This document shows, in pieces, positions 58,279 through 64,000 of a stretch of DNA of 64,000 nucleotides. How positions within the stretch are numbered: position 1 is the first letter of the stretch; every line of letters starts with the position of its first letter. The translations under genes were made by a program, and so were the position numbers. The notes under the pieces were generated by a model, which worked only from the letters and a program-made list of their open reading frames with translations, did not search any database and was not told the DNA's origin. Source of the DNA: Vreelandella populi (GTDB taxonomy: Bacteria; Pseudomonadota; Gammaproteobacteria; Pseudomonadales; Halomonadaceae); contig NZ_RZHE01000008.1 in the NCBI RefSeq assembly GCF_003989825.1, positions 309,996-373,995 on the forward strand, in the 5' to 3' direction.

Positions 58279-59427
58279 GTGAAGCTGATTGTGGACGCCA
58301 ATATACCCGCTGCCGAGCGCTGCTTTGGTGAGTTTGGCTCGATCACCCGCGTGCCCGGGCGCGAGATAAACGCAGAGCACGTCAAGGATGCCGATGCCCT
58401 GATTGTGCGCTCCATTACCCAGGTCAATGAAGCGCTGCTTGCAGATAGCTCACTGTGCTTTGTGGGTACCTGCACTATTGGCACCGACCATATCGACCAC
58501 GCGGCGTTGGCGGCTCGCAATATTGAGTTTGCCAGTGCCCCCGGCTGCAATGCCGAGGCCGTGGTGGATTACGTACTGAGCAGCCTGTTGACCCTGGCTG
58601 AGCGCGCTGGCTGGCCACTGCTTTCGCGAACAGTAGGAGTAGTCGGGGTCGGCAATGTGGGCAGCCGCTTGCTAGCTCGCCTGAAAGCGTTGGGCGTTAA
58701 CACGCTTGCGTGCGACCCCCCTAGAGCTGAGCAGGAGGGCGAGCAGGGCTTTGTCTCCCTGGATACACTGATCGATCGCTGCGATATTCTTTGCCTGCAT
58801 ACGCCACTGGTGAAGGACGGTCCCCATGCCACTTATCAACTGCTCAACGCCCAGATAATCAATGAGCTTGCGCCAGGCACGGTGCTGCTTAACGCTGGCC
58901 GGGGTGACTGTATTGATGAAAGGGCCCTGCGCGGACGCCTGATGGGTAAGGGCGATATTACCGCCGTGCTGGATGTGTGGGAGAACGAGCCGGGAATCGA
59001 TGCTGGCTTACGCGACCTGGTGGCGCTGGCTACCTCGCATATTGCCGGGCACAGCCTGGATGGCAAGCTGCGCGGCACCTGGATGATTCAGCAGGCACTG
59101 GCGCGCCATACTGAACGACCCATTCACAATACGTTTGCCGATATCTGCCCGTTACCGGTACTGGGATCGCTTCATTTGCAGGAGGCACTACCGGTTGAGG
59201 ATGCGCTGCGCCTGTGTGTGCGTGCGGTTTATGATGTACGACGGGATCACGACAGCCTGCAGCGTCAGGTACTTCAGCAGGGCATCCGCCAGGGCTTTGA
59301 CGACTGCCGGGCGAATTACCCTCTGCGCCGCGAGTTTGCCACGCTAAATGTACAGCTATCGGGCAATGCGGTGGCGCTTGAAGCGCCGCTAAGCGCGGCG
59401 GGCTTTCGCGTTTCCCGAATGTCATGA
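58279..59427 (+). CDS. pdxB: 4-phosphoerythronate dehydrogenase
   Basis: The 382-residue D-2-hydroxyacid dehydrogenase acts in pyridoxal-phosphate synthesis. NAD binding is shown by GVVGVGNVGSRLLARL near residue 120; the catalytic trio includes NAGRGDCIDERAL and the His in TSHIAGHSLDGKLRGT near residue 255. The C-terminal dimer domain is typical of PdxB. Starts at GTG 58279 with AAGG upstream. It is the last gene before a strong hairpin. Confidence 0.94.
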   Translation: MKLIVDANIPAAERCFGEFGSITRVPGREINAEHVKDADALIVRSITQVNEALLADSSLCFVGTCTIGTDHIDHAALAARNIEFASAPGCNAEAVVDYVLSSLLTLAERAGWPLLSRTVGVVGVGNVGSRLLARLKALGVNTLACDPPRAEQEGEQGFVSLDTLIDRCDILCLHTPLVKDGPHATYQLLNAQIINELAPGTVLLNAGRGDCIDERALRGRLMGKGDITAVLDVWENEPGIDAGLRDLVALATSHIAGHSLDGKLRGTWMIQQALARHTERPIHNTFADICPLPVLGSLHLQEALPVEDALRLCVRAVYDVRRDHDSLQRQVLQQGIRQGFDDCRANYPLRREFATLNVQLSGNAVALEAPLSAAGFRVSRMS

Positions 59428-59467
59428 TGCACCGCGCGCTGGTATGGTTTGTCATGCCTATGGATAC

Positions 59468-59499
59468 GATCAGGCCCGCTTGCGCGGGCCTGATCGGTT
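59468..59499 (+). terminator. Terminator of pdxB
   Basis: A perfect 12-bp stem GATCAGGCCCGC / GCGGGCCTGATC with a TTGC loop lies 41 bases after the pdxB stop, followed by a weak T run. It also faces convergent htpX. Confidence 0.8.
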
Positions 59500-59531
59500 T
59501 GAGCGGTTTTTGATGTACCGTGAGGTGTTGC

Positions 59532-60437
59532 TTACTGCCGGTAGGCGGCTTCTTTCAGTGCGCGTATACGGTCATCCAGCGGCGGGTGGCTGGCCAGCAG
59601 TTGCTGCATCAGCGAGCGGGTCTGGCCCTTGGTGATGGCCATGGCGCGCATGGTGTCCGGCATCTGGTCCGGCATTTCGGTTTCCGCCTTCAGGCGGGCC
59701 AGGGCGTTGACCATGGCCCCCGTGCCGGCAAGCCGCGCACCCGCTTCATCGGCGCGGTATTCACGAAAGCGCGAGAACCAAGCCACGATCGCTGAGGCGA
59801 CGATGCCAAAGACGATCTCGGCTACTATGACTACCGCAAAGTAGCCCATGAACCCTAGGCCGCCTTCACCGCCGCTGCGGCTTTTGAGAAAGCCATCCAG
59901 CAGTTGAGCCACCACGCGGGCAAAGAACATGACAAAGGTGTTCACCACGCCTTGAATCAGCGCCAGCGTTACCATGTCACCATTGGCCACGTGGCCGATT
60001 TCGTGAGCAAGAACAGCGCGCACTTCCTCCGGGCGCATGCGGTTCAAAAGTCCGGCAGAAACCGCTACCAGCGCATCATCCTTGTTCCAGCCGGTCGCAA
60101 AGGCGTTTGATTGCTGGGCGGGGAAAATGCCCACCTCGGGCGTTTTAATACCCGCCTCGCGGGAAAGTTCGGCAACCGTATCGAGTAGCCACTGCTCGGT
60201 GGAATTGGATGGCGCTTCGATAACCACCGTGCCGGTGCTGCGCTTGGCCATCCACTTGGAGATAAACAGCGAGATCAGCGAGCCGACCATGCCGAAGATA
60301 AAGCAGAAGATCAGCAGGCTGGTAAAGTTGATCCCCTGGCTGCGTAAGTAACCCTCAACGCCAAACAGGCGCAGCGTAATACTGGCGACAAGCAGCACCG
60401 CCAGGTTGGTGGCTAAAAACAGCACTATTCGCATCAT
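59532..60437 (-). CDS. htpX: Membrane zinc metalloprotease HtpX
   Basis: The 301-residue M48 protease degrades damaged inner-membrane proteins. Two N-terminal membrane helices (residues 3-25 and 35-57) are followed by the HEIGH zinc motif near residue 144. Two more hydrophobic segments lie after it, and [13 protein letters not shown] near residue 225 carries the third ligand. The ATG follows AGGGAG. The order htpX-alaA-msrB recalls Pseudomonas. Confidence 0.95.
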   Translation of the reverse strand: MMRIVLFLATNLAVLLVASITLRLFGVEGYLRSQGINFTSLLIFCFIFGMVGSLISLFISKWMAKRSTGTVVIEAPSNSTEQWLLDTVAELSREAGIKTPEVGIFPAQQSNAFATGWNKDDALVAVSAGLLNRMRPEEVRAVLAHEIGHVANGDMVTLALIQGVVNTFVMFFARVVAQLLDGFLKSRSGGEGGLGFMGYFAVVIVAEIVFGIVASAIVAWFSRFREYRADEAGARLAGTGAMVNALARLKAETEMPDQMPDTMRAMAITKGQTRSLMQQLLASHPPLDDRIRALKEAAYRQ

Positions 60438-60528
60438 GGTGCAGGTTCTCCCTAAGAGGTCATCAATGCGTCAATGGAATACGGGTTAGATACGTACGCA
60501 TAAGAGCAGTTTCAAGCTGCCTTGCGCG

Positions 60529-61818
60529 TTATTGACGGTAGCGCGATAAAAAGTTGGCAAACCGGTCCAACGCATCGCCCAACTGGTCTGCCCAGGGGAG
60601 CGTTACGATGCGCACGTGATCCGGCTCTGGCCAGTTGAACGCGGTTCCCTGAACCAGCAGGATTTTCTCCTGAAGAAGCAGATCAAGTACCAGCTTCTGG
60701 TCATCCTGGATATTGAACACCTTGGGGTCCAGGCGCGGAAAGGCGTAAAGCGCGCCCTTAGGCGTGACGCAGGATACCCCAGGAATGGCATTGAGCTTCT
60801 CCACTGTGATATTGCGCTGAGCCAGCAGGCGACCGCCGGGCAGGATCAAGTCATTAATCGACTGATAGCCGCCCAGGGCCGTTTGAATGGCGTGCTGTGC
60901 AGGGACATTGGCGCACAGGCGCATGGAGGCCAACATGGTCAACCCCTGAATGAAATCGCGGGCGCGCTGCTTGGCAATCGTGCCGGAAATGGTCATCCAG
61001 CCTGAACGAAAGCCCGCACAGCGATAGCTTTTCGACAGCCCGTTCATGGTAATCACCAGCTGATCATCATCTGCTAACGCGCCGGTGGCGGTATGTTCTA
61101 CGCCGTCATAAAGAATCTTGTCGTAAATCTCATCCGAGAACACCACCAGATTGTGCTCTTTGGCTACCGCCAGCACGTCGCGCACCACGGCCGGTGGATA
61201 GACTGCCCCGGTCGGGTTGTTGGGATTGATCAACACAATCGCGCGAGTGCGGCTGGTGATCTTGTTACGGATATCGGCAATGTCCGGCGTCCAGTCCGCT
61301 TGTTCATCGCACAGGTAGTGAACGCCATGACCGCCGGAAAGATGCGCCGCTGCGGTCCAGAGTGGATAGTCGGGGGCGGGAATCAGCACTTCGTCGCCAT
61401 CGTTCAATAGCGCCTGCATGCACATCACGATCAGCTCGGAAACCCCGTTGCCGATGTAGATATCCTCAATGCCGACGCCCGGGATCTCCTTGCGCTGGCA
61501 CTCCTGCATAATGGCTTTACGGGCCGAGTAAAGGCCCTTTGAATCGCAGTAGCCTTGTGCCGTAGGCAGGTTGCGCATCACATCCTGCAAAATCTCTTCA
61601 GGCGCTTCAAACCCAAACGGTGCGGGATTGCCAATATTCAGCTTTAGAATCCGCTGGCCTTCATCTTCCAGGCGCTTGGCGTGATCAAGTACCGGGCCGC
61701 GAATGTCATAACACACGTTATGCAGCTTATGGGATTTCCTGAGCTCAGGGCGTTGAAGCTGAGTCTCTTCTTGCGTGCCTTGAAGCTCAGTGGGCGTTTG
61801 AAGCTGAGAGGTTTCCAT
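60529..61818 (-). CDS. alaA: Alanine transaminase, AlaA-like
   Basis: The fold-type I PLP aminotransferase makes alanine from pyruvate and glutamate. It aligns with E. coli AlaA from LHNVCYDIRGPVLDHAKRLEDEG onward. Key parts are INPNNPTGAVY and the PLP lysine in MNGLSKSYRCAGFRSGWM near residue 245. About 25 extra N-terminal residues (about 30 with the TTG start) contain three in-frame copies of an LQ repeat. The start is uncertain: ATG 61818, used here, or TTG 61833; neither has a strong ribosome site. Confidence 0.9.
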   Translation of the reverse strand: METSQLQTPTELQGTQEETQLQRPELRKSHKLHNVCYDIRGPVLDHAKRLEDEGQRILKLNIGNPAPFGFEAPEEILQDVMRNLPTAQGYCDSKGLYSARKAIMQECQRKEIPGVGIEDIYIGNGVSELIVMCMQALLNDGDEVLIPAPDYPLWTAAAHLSGGHGVHYLCDEQADWTPDIADIRNKITSRTRAIVLINPNNPTGAVYPPAVVRDVLAVAKEHNLVVFSDEIYDKILYDGVEHTATGALADDDQLVITMNGLSKSYRCAGFRSGWMTISGTIAKQRARDFIQGLTMLASMRLCANVPAQHAIQTALGGYQSINDLILPGGRLLAQRNITVEKLNAIPGVSCVTPKGALYAFPRLDPKVFNIQDDQKLVLDLLLQEKILLVQGTAFNWPEPDHVRIVTLPWADQLGDALDRFANFLSRYRQ

Positions 61819-61875
61819 GAGTGATTTATCCAAAGATGTCCAATGGCCGTGCGACGGCGCCGGGCGATGAATCCA

Positions 61876-62829
61876 TTATGCGTCGGAAGGTGCCTGATTG
61901 TCTTCGTCATCGTGCACGATGGGCAGCGGAATATCGTCAGGCGTTTCCAGCGTCAGGCGTCCAAGCTTGCCATCGCGAAGCTCGTGCAGCAGCACTTCTG
62001 CGCCGCGGTGCAAATCCACCTCGCCGCCAGGGCGAAGGCCGCCCCGTTTACTGGCAATTTCTTTCAAGATGGCGTGGCCGTCAAACCCGGCGATGGCAAG
62101 AAAATCCGGCCTCTGCGGCCCGTCGGCGTCAACGTCCGTATTCACAGGGGCTTCATAAGTGGGTAGCGCTTTTAGCTTGTAGCGCGCGGTCAGCTCGGCC
62201 GGGTAGCGTTTGGCAAGCTCAGCGCTGGCAACGATTCCTACATCGGTATATTCAATAGCGGTATCGCGAATCGCCCCGCTTGCTGCTAGCCGGTAGGCGC
62301 TTGCCTGGTCTTCAATCTTGGGCCACAGCACCCCAGGCGTATCAATCAGCGCCACACGGCCATCAATACGCACCTTCTGCTGGCGTTTGGTAACCGCCGG
62401 CTCGTTGCCGGTTTTGGCAATCTTGCGCCCGGCCAGGCCGTTAATCAGGGTAGATTTACCCACGTTGGGAATGCCCATCACCATCACCCGAACGTCGCGG
62501 TCGGCGCGTACGGCACCCGCCAGTTCATGACAAAGCTTGGGGATCTTCTTTAACTCACGGGTATTGGTCGTGGTAATGGCGAGCGCCCGGGTATCTTCCT
62601 GGGCATCGAAAAAGGCCACCCATTCGGCGGTACGCTCAGGATCTGCCAAATCCGCCCGGGACAGGATCTTCAGCACCGGCTTGTGACGGGTCAGCTCGGC
62701 CAGCATCGGGTTGGCGCTGGAGTAGGGCAGGCGTGCGTCCAGTACTTCAATGACCACGTCGATTTCCGGCAGCGCATCCTTTATCTGGCGGCGGGCCTTG
62801 TTCATATGTCCGGGGAACCAGCCGAGCAT
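61876..62829 (-). CDS. ylqF: Ribosome biogenesis GTPase YlqF/RbgA
   Basis: The 317-residue circularly permuted GTPase has G4 (ILSRADLAD) before G1 (GIPNVGKSTLINGLAGR near residue 120) and G3 (DTPGVLWP). The N-terminus PGHMNKARRQIKD is the family hallmark. In Bacillus RbgA matures the 50S subunit. AGGAG lies 6 bases before the ATG. It lies between alaA and msrB on the same strand. Confidence 0.92.
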   Translation of the reverse strand: MLGWFPGHMNKARRQIKDALPEIDVVIEVLDARLPYSSANPMLAELTRHKPVLKILSRADLADPERTAEWVAFFDAQEDTRALAITTTNTRELKKIPKLCHELAGAVRADRDVRVMVMGIPNVGKSTLINGLAGRKIAKTGNEPAVTKRQQKVRIDGRVALIDTPGVLWPKIEDQASAYRLAASGAIRDTAIEYTDVGIVASAELAKRYPAELTARYKLKALPTYEAPVNTDVDADGPQRPDFLAIAGFDGHAILKEIASKRGGLRPGGEVDLHRGAEVLLHELRDGKLGRLTLETPDDIPLPIVHDDEDNQAPSDA

Positions 62830-62862
62830 GAGTTTCTCCTACAAGCACAAAAAAGCGGGCAT

Positions 62863-62901
62863 AAAAAAAGCGAGCAACCATTCTACCAGATGGTGCTCGC
62901 C
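62863..62901 (-). terminator. Terminator of msrB
   Basis: On the minus strand, stem GCGAGCACCAT / ATGGTTGCTCGC (one unpaired base) is followed by seven T. Confidence 0.82.
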
Positions 62902-62936
62902 TTGCCGGAGTCCGTTATACGTTTATGCCTTAACGT

Positions 62937-63335
62937 TTACTCGTCAGGATGGAACTCAAGCGATACGGAGTTGATGCAGTAGCGCAAGCCCGTGGATTCC
63001 GGCGGCCCATCAGGAAACACATGCCCTAAATGGGCATCGCAGTGCGAGCACACCACTTCCGTGCGCACCATACCGTGAGAGGTGTCCTGATGCTCTTCGA
63101 CACTGTTTCTGCCCAGCGGCCTGTCAAAGCTTGGCCAGCCGCACCCGGCATCAAACTTATGCTCGTTTTCAAACAGCGGCGCATGGCAGCAGATGCAGTG
63201 GTAAATACCCTGGGCGTCGCGGACCTGGTAATCGCCGGTAAAAGGGCGCTCGGTACCTTTCTCACGCGCTACCCGGTACTGCTCGGGGGTCAGCTGTTCG
63301 CGCCACTGCTCGGGGGATTTTTCGATTTTGGCCAT
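62937..63335 (-). CDS. msrB: Peptide-methionine (R)-S-oxide reductase
   Basis: The 132-residue enzyme reduces methionine-R-sulfoxide in proteins. Zinc cysteines appear as CICCHAP and [10 protein letters not shown]; the catalytic Cys is in [11 protein letters not shown] near residue 120. AGGAG lies upstream of the ATG. A terminator separates it from ylqF. Confidence 0.95.
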   Translation of the reverse strand: MAKIEKSPEQWREQLTPEQYRVAREKGTERPFTGDYQVRDAQGIYHCICCHAPLFENEHKFDAGCGWPSFDRPLGRNSVEEHQDTSHGMVRTEVVCSHCDAHLGHVFPDGPPESTGLRYCINSVSLEFHPDE

Positions 63336-63529
63336 CAGATGTCTCCTTTCCCTCTATCACTCGCAGGCTAGCGCACTCTTGTCAGTAAAGACAGCGCGAC
63401 TAGAGGCGGTACCCGTAAAGACTGTCAGGTGTCTTATGAGTTCAGCGCTAGGCAGCAGGTAATAACTGCCGGTAATGCCATAATAGCACTAGGGAAAGCA
63501 GAGCAATATCAAGAACAAGATCAGAGTGC

Positions 63530-63558
63530 TTGACACAAAAGAACCGGCTGAGTAATAT
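63530..63558 (+). promoter_or_regulatory. Sigma-70 promoter of the tRNA array
   Basis: Consensus TTGACA (63530-63535), a 17-base spacer and TAATAT (63553-63558), followed by a GC-rich discriminator (GCGCC). The discriminator is typical of stable-RNA promoters under stringent control. The first tRNA begins about 28 bases after the -10 box. The 194 bases before it (63336-63529) hold no gene. Confidence 0.9.
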
Positions 63559-63586
63559 ACGCGCCACCTCGACGAGGCAATGAAAC

Positions 63587-63662
63587 GTCCCATTCGTCTA
63601 GTGGTCTAGGACACCGCCCTTTCACGGCGGTAACAAGGGTTCGAACCCCTTATGGGACGCCA
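63587..63662 (+). tRNA. tRNA-Glu (UUC)
   Basis: A 76-base cloverleaf with encoded CCA: acceptor GTCCCAT / ATGGGAC, anticodon loop CTTTCAC (anticodon TTC) and T stem AAGGG / CCCTT. It is the first gene after a near-consensus promoter. The UUC wobble base is a target of MnmA encoded in this window. Confidence 0.97.
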
Positions 63663-63686
63663 ATTACATCGTTAAGGTATCGGAAT

Positions 63687-63761
63687 GCGGGAATAGCTCA
63701 GTGGTAGAGCATCGCCTTGCCAAGGCGAGGGTCGAGAGTTCGAATCTCTTTTCCCGCTCCA
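63687..63761 (+). tRNA. tRNA-Gly (GCC)
   Basis: A 75-base tRNA with encoded CCA: acceptor GCGGGAA / TTCCCGC, anticodon GCC in CTTGCCAAG and T stem GAGAG / CTCTT-type. It is 24 bases after the tRNA-Glu gene and almost certainly in the same transcript. Confidence 0.97.
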
Positions 63762-63787
63762 TTTGGTCGTGTGGTTAAGCAAGTGCA

Positions 63788-63835
63788 GGTCGAGAGCTGG
63801 AACGCCAGCCCGGTCGAATCTCTTTTCCCGCTCCA
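63788..63835 (+). pseudogene. Fragment of tRNA-Gly 3' end, with inserted hairpin
   Basis: The last 22 bases (63814-63835, ending TTTTCCCGCTCCA) are identical to the 3' end of the tRNA-Gly at 63687-63761. GGTCGAGAG (63788-63796) matches the tRNA bases just before. Between them are 17 extra bases containing a small GCTGG-AACG-CCAGC hairpin. No acceptor 5' strand is present, so this is not a functional tRNA. Upstream, TGTGGTTAAGC recalls a D-loop from another tRNA. Confidence 0.75.
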
Positions 63836-63839
63836 ATAC

Positions 63840-63915
63840 GTCCCATTCGTCTAGTGGTCTAGGACACCGCCCTTTCACGGCGGTAACAGGGGTTCGAACC
63901 CCCTATGGGACGCCA
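63840..63915 (+). tRNA. tRNA-Glu (UUC), second copy
   Basis: The 76-base gene is identical to the copy at 63587 except for two bases that change one T-stem pair from A-T to G-C (AGGGG / CCCCT). Both changes keep pairing, which indicates selection on both copies. CCA is encoded. Confidence 0.97.
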
Positions 63916-63938
63916 ATCCGATTTGCAAAATTGATTAA

Positions 63939-64000
63939 GCGGGAATAGCTCAGTGGTAGAGCATCGCCTTGCCAAGGCGAGGGTCGAGAGTTCGAATCTC
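63939..64000 (+). tRNA. tRNA-Gly (GCC), second copy, cut by the window end
   Basis: The first 62 bases are identical to the tRNA-Gly at 63687, including the GCC anticodon; the 3' end lies outside the window. The tRNA-Glu/tRNA-Gly unit is thus repeated at about 253-base spacing. Confidence 0.95.

Overview
This is a gene-dense chromosomal window from a gammaproteobacterium. The gene content and order point to Halomonadaceae (Halomonas-like). Supporting signs are a fairly high GC content, a monomeric NADP-isocitrate dehydrogenase, a large NAD-glutamate dehydrogenase of the 180-kDa class, a PHA-depolymerase-type esterase, and blocks of gene order shared with Pseudomonas and E. coli. The taxonomic call is inference: there is no rRNA, and I could run no search. 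I see no insertion sequence, prophage, CRISPR array or toxin-antitoxin pair.

Layout. Positions 1-1860 hold the end of sucC and all of sucD (TCA cycle). Positions 1914-4059 hold a glycosyltransferase/membrane-protein pair. Positions 4299-6063 hold a ribbon-helix-helix regulator with a striking four-half-site operator, followed by a PHA-depolymerase-like esterase. Positions 6144-12900 hold rnb, a Cof-type phosphatase, ycjX-ycjF, a hexose-6-phosphate mutarotase and a YeaQ-type membrane protein. Positions 13002-17413 hold a repeat-built DUF1266 protein, an NlpC/P60 lipoprotein and an MFS transporter. Positions 17401-22740 hold a complete nikABCDE nickel-type ABC transporter divergent from nikR, with a consensus NikR operator over the nik promoter. 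slyD follows, convergent with nikR.

Positions 24590-45429 carry a conserved block: aceA, roxA, purB-hflD-mnmA, nudJ-rluE, monomeric icd, clpS-clpA, infA, bpt, aat, ftsK, lolA, rarA. It gathers the whole bacterial N-degron pathway: the two aminoacyl-transferases Bpt and Aat, the adaptor ClpS and the unfoldase ClpA. Isocitrate lyase and isocitrate dehydrogenase, the two enzymes at the glyoxylate/TCA branch point, are also both here. Positions 45836-53508 hold a degenerate hemerythrin-like protein, murI, trmA and gdhB. Positions 53634-63335 hold pyrD, rmf, rlmKL, a glutaredoxin-like protein, a WGR-like protein, pdxB, htpX, alaA, ylqF and msrB. The window ends in a tRNA-Glu/tRNA-Gly array behind a near-consensus sigma-70 promoter, with a tRNA-Gly fragment between the repeat units.

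Most of the window is housekeeping. The parts that best repay attention are the phased operator at 4329-4366, the hemerythrin-fold protein that has lost its iron-binding His pair, the fourfold DUF1266 protein, the large dyads upstream of rmf and aceA, and the tRNA remnant.
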